The notes below the pieces were generated by a model that did no database searches, was not told the origin of the DNA, and was given only the letters and a program-made list of their open reading frames with translations. The translations under genes and the position numbers were made by a program. A stretch of 9,133 bases of DNA from Candidatus Yonathbacteria bacterium RIFCSPHIGHO2_01_FULL_51_10 (GTDB lineage: Bacteria > Patescibacteriota > Minisyncoccia > Phycocordibacterales > UBA1539_B): NCBI GenBank assembly GCA_001823505.1, contig MHUS01000006.1, positions 1 to 9,133 of the forward strand, given 5' to 3'. Every line of letters starts with the position of its first letter. Position 1 is the first letter of the stretch. Shown piece by piece: positions 1-5,922 of the stretch.

Positions 1-242
1 ATATTTACTCGACGACACCGGATGACACGCGGCTTAAGAGTTACCAGCAATTCAAAAGTGAGATCGCCAAAGACATTCCTGCCATATTCCTCTATACGCC
101 GAATATCCTGTACGCGGTCCCCAAAGACCTCCAGGGAATTTCACCTGAACCTGCCGTTGACCCTTCTGACCGTTTTGTTGATGTCGCATCATGGTATCGC
201 TCAACCGAACAAGTCTGGAAGATCTTTGCGCAGAACTCATAA
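1..242 (+). CDS. Extracytoplasmic solute-binding protein, family 5 (C-terminal end, partial)
   Basis: The gene enters from outside the window. It reads in frame from base 3 to a TAA at 240-242, giving the last 79 residues. The tail contains KSEIAKDIPAIFLYTPNILY followed by AVPKDLQGI and ends VASWYRSTEQVWKIFAQNS. This matches the C-terminal lobe of peptide/nickel-type (SBP_bac_5) ABC substrate-binding proteins, where an 'I..D.P..FLY.P...Y.V...LQGI' stretch is common and the chain ends with a short helix. In that family the protein sits outside the cytoplasmic membrane and delivers oligopeptides or similar solutes to an ABC permease. Signal peptide, ligand-binding lobe and any permease partners lie upstream and cannot be seen. 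The family call is from recalled family features, so the specific ligand is unknown. No terminator hairpin follows before RNase J. Confidence 0.72.
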   Translation, partial: IYSTTPDDTRLKSYQQFKSEIAKDIPAIFLYTPNILYAVPKDLQGISPEPAVDPSDRFVDVASWYRSTEQVWKIFAQNS

Positions 243-313
243 TCAGCCGAGAGGAAATCATATTTAGTATTACATCGCGTTTAATTATTTAATCACCGTA
301 TTACGGAACAGCT
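243..313 (+). promoter_or_regulatory. AT-rich leader upstream of RNase J; weak promoter candidates
   Basis: This 71-bp gap is strikingly AT-rich beside the GC-rich start of the RNase J gene. Several -10-like words occur (TTTAAT at 288-293, TATTAC at 299-304), but none has a convincing -35 box at 16-18 bp. TATTAC ends 9 bp before the ATG, which would give a nearly leaderless mRNA. Ribosome-binding signal is poor: only GGAA at 305-308, six bases from the ATG. No terminator for the upstream gene is visible. Confidence 0.3.
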
Positions 314-2401
314 ATGAATGAAGAACGACCAGCAGGAAGCCAACAGCCCGGCACACGTAGCGGGAACGCCACACGACGCCCGGGAGCAAACCGAGGTACC
401 CACCGCGGACGCGGATTCTCTCGCCCCGGTGGCGCACCGTCATCGGGACGCCCGGGAGCATCATCTCCGTCACGCGAGCGACACGCACCGTATCACGCAG
501 GAGGAGCTTCTGCGCGAGGTGGCAGCCGGCCCGCACCGACACCACCGCAAGCGTCCCCCCGACCTTCGGCACCACGCCCAAGCACGGGACCGCACGCTCC
601 TCGTGGAGGAGCACCCCATCGTGGCGGTGGTTCACGACGCGGCGGCGGCAATCATAAGCCGCGTCCAATAAGTTTCCAGCGGTCACCAACCGACACCAAT
701 GGCAATGGAGCCATGGTTCCCCCAATCGAAGAGGGTGTCGTCCGTGTGATCCCTCTCGGTGGCGTTGAGGAGATCGGCAAAAACATGACCTTGGTGGAAT
801 ACAAAGATACTATTATCGTTGTTGATGCCGGCTTTCAATTCAAGGAGGAAAACACCCCGGGAATTGACTTCATTCTTCCCAATACGAAATACCTCGAGGA
901 AAACCGTCACAAAGTGAAGGCCATCGTTATAACGCACGGGCACCTCGACCACATCGGCGCCATCCCCTACATCATGGACAAGATCGGCAACCCGCCGCTC
1001 TACTCTCGCAACCTGACCACTTTGATGATCCGCAAGCGCCAGGAAGAATTCCCCCACCTGCAACCGCTCAATATCAAAGTGGTTGAGAAAGATGACCGCA
1101 TTGTCGTGGGCGACATGGCGCTTAAATTCTTCGCCGTCACGCACACCATTCCCGACTCCATGGGAGTCATGGTTGAAACCCCTTACGGCAACATCGTCCA
1201 CACCGGTGACATGAAACTTGATCACGAAGAAGGCAACCCTTCTGAGATGGAGCAGGTTGAATTTGGAAAGGTTGAGAAGGAGAACAACCTCATGCTCATT
1301 GCGGATTCCACCAACGTTGAGCGCCCCGGCTTCTCGATCCCCGAGCGCCGCGTGCATGACAACATTACCGAGATCCTCAAAAAAACCGAGGGGCGTATCA
1401 TCATCGCGGCATTCTCGTCCCTTATAGAGCGCTTGATCCATATCATCAATGTATCTGAGTCGCTTGGCAAAAAAATTGTCATTGACGGTCGCAGCATGAA
1501 AAACAACATCGAGATCGCCCGTGAAGCGGGGATGCTCAACCCTAAGCGCGACACGATCATCCCCATTGAAAACATGGATGACTACCCGCCCGACCGCATC
1601 GTGGTGCTTGCCACCGGAGCACAGGGGGACGAGTTCGCCTCGCTCATGCGTGCCGCCAACAAGACACACAAATACCTCAAGATCTCCAAGCGTGATACCG
1701 TCGTCCTCTCGTCTTCGATCGTTCCCGGAAACGAGCGCAACGTTCAGAAACTCAAGGATAACCTCTCCCGCCAAGGCGCACGATTGATCCACTATCAAGT
1801 ATCCGACGTACATTCAAGCGGCCATGCCAATCGCGAAGAAGCTGCATGGATCCACAAGAAGGTCGGCGCACGATTTTTTATGCCTGCGCACGGCTACCAT
1901 TACATGCTTCGTGTACATGCCGACATTGCCCTCTCCGTGGGAACACCCGAGGCAAATGTCGTCATCCCCGACAACGGCATGGTACTTGAGATCTATGACG
2001 AAGGGCGCAAGATCCGCGTACGCCCCGAAAGCGCGCCGCATAACCTTGTCCTTGTGGACGGCTTCTCCGTGGGCGACCTCCAGGAGGTCGTACTTCGCGA
2101 CCGCCAGCTTCTCGCTCAGGACGGCATCTTCGTTATCATTGCCTCTATCGACACCACGACTGGCCGTGTGCGCAAATCCCCCGATATCATCTCTCGTGGC
2201 TTCGTTTACTTGAGAGACTCCCAGGAAATGCTCCGCACCGCTCGCGGGATCGCCAAGAAGACGATCGAGGACAATACCTTGGGAGTGAAGGCCATCAACT
2301 TTGATTATGTCAAAGACAAAGTTACCGACGCGGTGAGCCGCTACCTCTTCCAGGAAACAGCGAAGCGCCCGATCGTACTCCCCGTTATTTTGGGGATATA
2401 A
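314..2401 (+). CDS. rnj: Ribonuclease J with long Arg/Gly/Pro-rich N-terminal tail
   Basis: A 695-residue metallo-beta-lactamase/beta-CASP ribonuclease, expected to combine endonuclease and 5'-3' exonuclease activity in RNA processing and decay. Residues 1 to about 134 are a disordered tail with at least 21 Arg, many Gly, Pro and Ser, one Lys, and no Leu, Ile or Val before I119. The canonical core (from about 140, near 555 residues, the size of Bacillus RNase J1) starts at RVIPLGGVEEIGKNM. Metal ligands are visible: H208-x-H210-x-D212-H213, H277, D299 in HTGD, and D331 in DSTN. The beta-CASP part has the HSSGHA motif (H500, H504) and PAHG (H526). The C-terminal domain carries DIISRGFVY. One oddity is that PAHG is followed by Tyr where Bacillus-type enzymes have Glu. 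The next in-frame Met is M134 at the end of the tail, so initiation at 134 would give a bare core enzyme. I favour 314 because the frame stays open and the tail composition is coherent. Confidence 0.95.
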   Translation: MNEERPAGSQQPGTRSGNATRRPGANRGTHRGRGFSRPGGAPSSGRPGASSPSRERHAPYHAGGASARGGSRPAPTPPQASPRPSAPRPSTGPHAPRGGAPHRGGGSRRGGGNHKPRPISFQRSPTDTNGNGAMVPPIEEGVVRVIPLGGVEEIGKNMTLVEYKDTIIVVDAGFQFKEENTPGIDFILPNTKYLEENRHKVKAIVITHGHLDHIGAIPYIMDKIGNPPLYSRNLTTLMIRKRQEEFPHLQPLNIKVVEKDDRIVVGDMALKFFAVTHTIPDSMGVMVETPYGNIVHTGDMKLDHEEGNPSEMEQVEFGKVEKENNLMLIADSTNVERPGFSIPERRVHDNITEILKKTEGRIIIAAFSSLIERLIHIINVSESLGKKIVIDGRSMKNNIEIAREAGMLNPKRDTIIPIENMDDYPPDRIVVLATGAQGDEFASLMRAANKTHKYLKISKRDTVVLSSSIVPGNERNVQKLKDNLSRQGARLIHYQVSDVHSSGHANREEAAWIHKKVGARFFMPAHGYHYMLRVHADIALSVGTPEANVVIPDNGMVLEIYDEGRKIRVRPESAPHNLVLVDGFSVGDLQEVVLRDRQLLAQDGIFVIIASIDTTTGRVRKSPDIISRGFVYLRDSQEMLRTARGIAKKTIEDNTLGVKAINFDYVKDKVTDAVSRYLFQETAKRPIVLPVILGI
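375..460 (+). repeat. 14-bp direct repeat in the RNase J tail
   Basis: GACGCCCGGGAGCA occurs at 375-388 and again at 447-460. The 72-bp offset keeps the reading frame, so both copies encode Arg-Pro-Gly-Ala. The repeat suggests the disordered tail grew by local duplication or slippage. It is short and in GC-rich low-complexity sequence, so chance is possible. Confidence 0.5.
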
Positions 2402-2448
2402 GAGAAGCCATTCTCTCTTAACACGGCGCAGGGTTGAAATTATGTCTG

Positions 2449-2457
2449 TGATATACT
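2449..2457 (+). promoter_or_regulatory. Extended -10 promoter for the MFS gene, probably leaderless
   Basis: TGATATACT is a perfect TGn extended -10 followed by TATACT (2452-2457). There is no good -35 box at 17 bp; a TTGAAA at 2434-2439 is only 12 bp away. A start site 6-8 bp downstream would fall at about 2464, leaving almost no 5' UTR before the ATG at 2466. No SD is present. The ten-base word GATATACTAA recurs on the minus strand upstream of the PAP2_C gene. Confidence 0.6.
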
Positions 2458-2465
2458 AAGAACAC

Positions 2466-3755
2466 ATGGAGCAGCCTACTGTAGGAAAAACCATCACAGC
2501 GCCGACCTCTAAAAAAGAGGTCGGCGCTGTGTCGCCTGCCCCCTTTCTCTCCCCCTTCCCCCTTATCACCGTATACATTGCGAGCTTTTTCTTCTCGCTT
2601 CATACCGCGCTTACTTCATACATAGACTCGTCCTTCCTCTCCACGATCTTCCCCGGAGGCATCACGACACCCTGGGGTACCATCCATGAACCGATTGGCA
2701 TTATTTTTGCTGCGGGGTCCCTCTTTATGTTGATCTCGCTTTCCTACGCACCGCGTATTCTGCGCAGACTCGGCAACCACAACACAACCCTGGCCTTCAT
2801 CGTTACCGAGATCCTTCTCTTGGCAGCAATGGCGCATTTCAAGTCCGCAGTATTCTCAGCGTTCATCTTTGCGGCACACTTGGCAACCTTGCCGCTCATA
2901 CGCTTCTCACTTGACGTCTTCCTTGAGAGTGCCACCCCTGATTCATCTACCGGTACGATCCGTGGGATCTTCCTTACGGCAGGCAATTTCGCATGGGTAC
3001 TTGCTCCGCTCACGATCGGATTCTTTCTCACCGACAGCGATTACTGGAAGATCTACATCGCCGCAGCGGCACTCATGATCCCTGTGTGGTATCTCGTGGC
3101 GGCCAAGCTACACTTCTTCCATGACCCACAATATGAAAAAAGCAGGTTTTGGAGATCCGCAAAAGCACTCATGAGCAACAAACGAATCCGCCACGTATTT
3201 ATTTCCGATTTCCTTTTGTGGTTCTTTTATGCGTGGATGGATATTTATATGCCCCTCTATCTGCACACCTATGTGGGGTTCTCGTGGCCTGAAATTGGAC
3301 TTATTTTTTCGGTGATGCTCCTACCGTTTGTTATTTTCCAATACCCCCTCGGCAGACTTGCCGACAAAAGCCTCGGGGAAAAAGAGCTTTTGATAGGGGG
3401 CTTCCTCATCATGGCGGTTTCTTCCATTCTCGTGGGAGCATCAAGCACCTTAACAGCTCCTGTCATTTTCGCGTGGATGGGAGCACTCTTCTTTACCCGC
3501 ATAGGAGCGAGCACGGTTGAGGTCATGGACGAAACGTATTTTTTCAAGAATATCGATGGCACGAACTCCCACATTTTGAGCTTCCACCGTAATGCAGGGC
3601 CACTCGCCCTCCTCATCGCTCCACTCACCGCAAGTATCATTTTTGAGATACGTGGCGGACATACTGCGATCGATTTTCGCTTCCTCTTCGTATTCCTTGG
3701 CGTCGTCATGCTCTTGGGAGTATGGAACGCCCTCTTGATGGAGGATACGAATTAG
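2466..3755 (+). CDS. Major facilitator superfamily (MFS) permease
   Basis: A 429-residue, very hydrophobic multi-span membrane protein. I see about twelve hydrophobic segments, the first starting near residue 31 and the last near 405-425. A typical MFS motif A (PLGRLADKSLGEKELL, residues 294-309) lies in the first loop of the C-terminal half, and a weaker counterpart (YAPRILRRLGNHN, about 94-106) lies in the N-terminal half. Acidic segments DVFLES (150-155) and VEVMDETYF (351-359) occupy similar positions in the two halves, as expected from the internal duplication. The substrate cannot be told from the sequence. The ATG at 2466 is preceded by an extended -10 and no SD, consistent with leaderless translation. 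An alternative start is GTG at 2529 (codon 22), preceded by AGAGG at 2516-2520. A perfect 16-bp hairpin spans codons 10-22, between the two options. Length and fold are normal. Confidence 0.85.
   Translation: MEQPTVGKTITAPTSKKEVGAVSPAPFLSPFPLITVYIASFFFSLHTALTSYIDSSFLSTIFPGGITTPWGTIHEPIGIIFAAGSLFMLISLSYAPRILRRLGNHNTTLAFIVTEILLLAAMAHFKSAVFSAFIFAAHLATLPLIRFSLDVFLESATPDSSTGTIRGIFLTAGNFAWVLAPLTIGFFLTDSDYWKIYIAAAALMIPVWYLVAAKLHFFHDPQYEKSRFWRSAKALMSNKRIRHVFISDFLLWFFYAWMDIYMPLYLHTYVGFSWPEIGLIFSVMLLPFVIFQYPLGRLADKSLGEKELLIGGFLIMAVSSILVGASSTLTAPVIFAWMGALFFTRIGASTVEVMDETYFFKNIDGTNSHILSFHRNAGPLALLIAPLTASIIFEIRGGHTAIDFRFLFVFLGVVMLLGVWNALLMEDTN
2495..2531. repeat. Perfect 16-bp inverted repeat at the 5' end of the MFS gene
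   Basis: CACAGCGCCGACCTCT (2495-2510) pairs without mismatch with 2516-2531 across a loop of five A residues. The hairpin is as strong as an intrinsic terminator stem but lies inside the MFS reading frame (codons 10-22). On the plus strand it is followed by TCGCC and a C/T-rich run, not a U tract. On the minus strand five T residues begin four bases beyond the stem. Its right arm contains both an SD-like AGAGG (2516-2520) and a possible GTG start (2529-2531). It could be an attenuator, a translation-blocking hairpin, or the RNase J terminator absorbed into the neighbouring frame. Confidence 0.9.
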
Positions 3756-3773
3756 ATCGGATCGAGAAAGGAA

Positions 3774-3809
3774 CAAAAAACAGGCGTCTCGATCCTCGAG
3801 ACGCCTGTT
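3774..3809 (-). terminator. Intrinsic terminator for the lipoprotein gene, possibly bidirectional
   Basis: A 13-bp perfect stem (3780-3792 with 3796-3808) has a 3-nt loop, extendable by one A-T pair. Read on the minus strand it is followed by a run of six T then GTTC, the classic intrinsic terminator form, 30 bp after the lipoprotein stop. On the plus strand only TTA follows, so termination of the MFS transcript would rest mainly on the stem. It sits between two convergent genes. Confidence 0.9.
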
Positions 3810-3837
3810 ATCGCTCCGGTAAAAGTGTCCGGTTTAG

Positions 3838-4575
3838 TTAACCCGCGTGTTTCTTCTTGCGTGCAACCTGCTTGGTCGGCACAACCGGCAATGGCAGTTT
3901 TTCAATGGTGGGTACCAACTTATTGAAAGCGTTGAGACATGCGGCACCGAATTGCCTTTCGCCGGGCGACACACTCATACTGTCCATCATGCTCAGCGCG
4001 CCAACCCCAAGACTGAAGTTTTTACTGGTGCCTTTTTGTGTTGCGACAATCTTCCCATCGCGTCCGTAAAGGGTTACGGTCACATCAGCCTCCTCAGTCG
4101 TGGTATTCGTCAATGCCACTGCGCCGGTCGCCATGGTGAACATACCGACGATCGGTACCACCGCGAGCCCGGCCATGGCAGCCATTTTCGCACCTGTGTG
4201 GTAATCTGTCTTACCCGTAAATGAGATGCGGGCGACATAATCCGTTTGAGGTTGAGCGGAAGATGACGAAGGGGGCATGCCTGGTTGCTGGGCCGGACTT
4301 GCGGCCACAATAAAGCATTTCGACTTCCCGATGACCGCTTCAACCGCCCTCAAAGAAACTGACTGCTGAGGGTTGCTGCCATCGTCGTTCTCGACATGAA
4401 TAGAACCTTTCGTCGCCGAGCAGTGCTGTACCTCAAGTGTCTTTTTCCCATGATCACTGTCATCACCTCTGGTGACACTCCCCAGACCGCCACCGCATCC
4501 GGCGAGCGTTGTAAGAGTGGCCATGATCAGCACCGCCATAAATCGAGTACCCAAACGCCCTGTTTGCATTTTCAT
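3838..4575 (-). CDS. Putative lipoprotein with an internal hydrophobic segment, possibly CsgG-like fold
   Basis: A 245-residue protein with a clear lipoprotein signal peptide: basic start (MKMQTGRLGTR), hydrophobic core (about 12-23) and lipobox L24-A-G-C27. The mature protein would be anchored through C27 on the outer face of the membrane. It continues with a Gly/Asp-rich linker, a compact region (about 45-91), a Pro/Ser-rich spacer (93-110), a second domain with an unusual hydrophobic stretch (131-156) and a strand-rich VTVTLYGRDGKIVATQKG segment, then a helix with a conserved-looking C213 and a basic end (RKKKHAG). The order 'SLRAVEAVIGKSKCFIV' then 'DVTVTLYGRDGKIV' loosely recalls CsgG/LpoB-type lipoproteins; this is only a weak resemblance. 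It differs from its neighbours in having a strong SD (GGAGG at 4588-4584, 8 nt spacing) and an almost consensus promoter. It is a single-gene unit with its own terminator. Function unknown. Confidence 0.8.
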   Translation of the reverse strand: MKMQTGRLGTRFMAVLIMATLTTLAGCGGGLGSVTRGDDSDHGKKTLEVQHCSATKGSIHVENDDGSNPQQSVSLRAVEAVIGKSKCFIVAASPAQQPGMPPSSSSAQPQTDYVARISFTGKTDYHTGAKMAAMAGLAVVPIVGMFTMATGAVALTNTTTEEADVTVTLYGRDGKIVATQKGTSKNFSLGVGALSMMDSMSVSPGERQFGAACLNAFNKLVPTIEKLPLPVVPTKQVARKKKHAG

Positions 4576-4583
4576 CAGAACAT

Positions 4584-4588
4584 CCTCC
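4584..4588 (-). promoter_or_regulatory. Strong Shine-Dalgarno of the lipoprotein gene
   Basis: GGAGG lies eight bases upstream of the ATG at 4575. It fixes that start over the second in-frame ATG two codons later. It stands out because the MFS, AI-2E and TypA genes have no recognisable SD. Confidence 0.85.
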
Positions 4589-4615
4589 GTCGTTGTTGAG
4601 GTTTAACCATCTAGT

Positions 4616-4644
4616 ATTATAGCAGAAAATACAAAAAATAGCAA
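4616..4644 (-). promoter_or_regulatory. Near-consensus sigma70-type promoter of the lipoprotein gene
   Basis: On the minus strand, TTGCTA (4644-4639) is followed after exactly 17 bp by TATAAT (4621-4616), with TGC immediately before the -10 (extended -10). The start site should be near 4609, giving a leader of about 34 nt that contains the SD. This is the best -10 in the window and predicts high constitutive expression. It lies 31 bp beyond the AI-2E stop. Confidence 0.85.
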
Positions 4645-4674
4645 GTGCCTGTAAAACCCCTCCCCACAAGGATC

Positions 4675-5709
4675 CTACACCTTCTGCGGCGATTCCGTGA
4701 ACGTTTGATAGATATCAAAAACCGCAATGAACAAGCTGATGATGATGGGTCCGATGAGGAACCCGATGGGGCCAAACGCAATGAGTCCGCCCAAGACCGC
4801 AAAAAGCATCACGAGCGGATGCACCGCCTCGGCGCGCCCATAGAGGTAGGGCATGAGCATATTATCAACAAGACCTACGATAAGAATGCCCCACGCGGCA
4901 AGACCGAGAGCAGCGAGACTATGCCCTTGGATAAGCAAGTACAAGACCGCTGGGGTAACCACGAGCCCCGCACCGACACCGGGGACTACCGCACTCACTG
5001 CGGCAACTGTCCCCCACAACACGGCATTGGGTATACCAAAGATCGCAAGTCCGATGCCCGCAAGAATGCCTTGCGTCAGAGAAATAAGGAGTGCTCCGCG
5101 CATCACCGCATTCACCGTCTTGCCCACACGATGCACGATCTCAGTGTCATACTTATCATCAAGCGGCGAGAGCGCGAGGAAAAATTCAATGAACTTTTTC
5201 CCATCGCGCAAAAAGAAAAAGAGGGCGACGATCGTAAGAATTATCCCAAAAAATGCCGTCGCGGTACCGGACAGAAGCGGTCCCAAGTGACTCGTGATCC
5301 ACGCGAAAAACGCACTGCCATATGCCTGTACGTCAATGTGAAATGAAGGAAAATAGACCTGAATCGGTGCTTCGATCGCATGGACAAGTGTGATGAGTGC
5401 GCTCCCCCCTCCATCTTCCTGCAATCCCACATACACATCATGTGCTTCGTTAAACACCTGTCCGCCAATGAATGTGACGGGTACCGCCACGAACACGAGG
5501 CCCATCAAGATGGTCGCGAGTGACGCAAGCCCCGCCTTGTTGCGCAGTAACCTAAGCGTCGCTCGATACAGTGGCTGAAGGATAACCGCAAAGATAGCGG
5601 CCAGCGCAAGCACGGTAAAAAACGGAACAAAAAGAGACGCCGTGAGCGCCGCGACCGCAGCAAAGAGGGCGAAGAAAAATACCAATTCTATTTTCTGACG
5701 ACTGACCAT
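4675..5709 (-). CDS. AI-2E family (PerM/UPF0118) membrane permease
   Basis: A 344-residue integral membrane protein of the AI-2E/PerM family, proposed exporters or antiporters (autoinducer-2 export and Na+/H+ exchange have been described for members). Two or three N-terminal spans (about 9-86) precede a soluble stretch (about 87-145), then a span ending FFFLRDGKKF (164-173). The family signature follows: TQGILAGIGLAIFGIPNA (212-229), the PGVGAG turn (243-248), DN-x-L-x-P (282-287), HPLVML (297-302) and FGPIGFLIGP (312-321). Length is normal and all family blocks are present. ATG 5709 is the only possible start, since no ATG, GTG or TTG lies between it and an in-frame stop at 5748. It has no SD. 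A TATATT box ends six bases before the ATG, predicting a leaderless message. No terminator is visible after the stop, so transcripts may read into the lipoprotein gene. Substrate unknown. Confidence 0.92.
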   Translation of the reverse strand: MVSRQKIELVFFFALFAAVAALTASLFVPFFTVLALAAIFAVILQPLYRATLRLLRNKAGLASLATILMGLVFVAVPVTFIGGQVFNEAHDVYVGLQEDGGGSALITLVHAIEAPIQVYFPSFHIDVQAYGSAFFAWITSHLGPLLSGTATAFFGIILTIVALFFFLRDGKKFIEFFLALSPLDDKYDTEIVHRVGKTVNAVMRGALLISLTQGILAGIGLAIFGIPNAVLWGTVAAVSAVVPGVGAGLVVTPAVLYLLIQGHSLAALGLAAWGILIVGLVDNMLMPYLYGRAEAVHPLVMLFAVLGGLIAFGPIGFLIGPIIISLFIAVFDIYQTFTESPQKV

Positions 5710-5715
5710 GATCGT

Positions 5716-5721
5716 AATATA
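5716..5721 (-). promoter_or_regulatory. Candidate -10 box placing AI-2E transcription start at its ATG
   Basis: TATATT on the minus strand ends six bases before the start codon, so initiation would be at or next to the A of ATG. The -35 region at 17 bp (ATCTCA) is poor, so support rests on the -10 and on the absence of an SD. The box lies in the terminal arm of the palindromic element described separately. A second TATACT occurs in the other arm (5848-5843, minus) and would give a leader of about 125 nt. Confidence 0.45.
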
Positions 5722-5847
5722 GGACGTATTTACCCGGATGAGATTTTAGGCGAAACAAGAATTTTTGAGGAGATGTACTCGACGTACATCGACAAGAAAA
5801 TCCGATGTTTCAACAAAGAAGCTCGCTGGGGAGATACGTCCTAGTAT
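5717..5847. repeat. Imperfect palindromic element of about 130 bp upstream of the AI-2E gene
   Basis: Several inverted repeats share one centre near 5781: TAGGACGTAT (5720-5729) with ATACGTCCTA (5834-5843); GAAACA (5752-5757) with TGTTTC (5806-5811); ATTTT (5761-5765) with AAAAT (5797-5801); and GATGTAC (5772-5778) with GTACATC (5784-5790). Aligned arm to arm, roughly half of the positions match, and the terminal 15 bases match almost fully. The segment would fold as one long interrupted hairpin. It may be a small non-autonomous palindromic repeat, a structured RNA or a 5' leader. No clear target-site duplication is visible. Confidence 0.65.
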
Positions 5848-5852
5848 ACAGG

Positions 5853-5889
5853 AAAACCGGCGAGTGCGCATGTGCTGCACTCGCCGGTT
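5853..5889 (-). terminator. Intrinsic terminator of the unknown helical protein gene
   Basis: A perfect 13-bp GC-rich stem (5855-5867 with 5877-5889) encloses a 9-nt loop. On the minus strand the stem ends in four T residues, two of them paired, then CC. It lies 34 bp after the TGA of the 161-residue gene. The U tract is short, so termination may be partial. Confidence 0.75.
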
Positions 5890-5922
5890 CAAATTACCCT
5901 TTTGCCTCTAAAGTGCTTGCGG

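Noticed and set aside
312..725. Open frames on the minus strand and in a second plus frame over the RNase J tail
   Set aside because: The region is GC-rich and low in stop triplets, so several frames stay open by composition. Only the frame continuous with the RNase J core makes sense.
683..1813. A 376-codon open frame antisense to RNase J
   Set aside because: It mirrors the coding bias of the RNase J frame, resembles no protein I know, and has no promoter or ribosome-binding support.
2401..2416. A 6-bp hairpin (AGAGAA with TTCTCT) right after RNase J as its terminator
   Set aside because: The stem is AT-rich and weak, and no T run follows.
4645..5346. A 233-codon plus-strand frame opposite the AI-2E gene
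   Set aside because: The translation is highly charged and low in complexity, as expected for the complement of a hydrophobic membrane protein. The AI-2E frame has full family signatures.
5717..5847. tRNA, 5S rRNA or other known RNA gene in the palindrome
   Set aside because: The closing GGACGTAT...ATACGTCC stem suggested a structured RNA, but I find no cloverleaf, T-loop or 5S signature.
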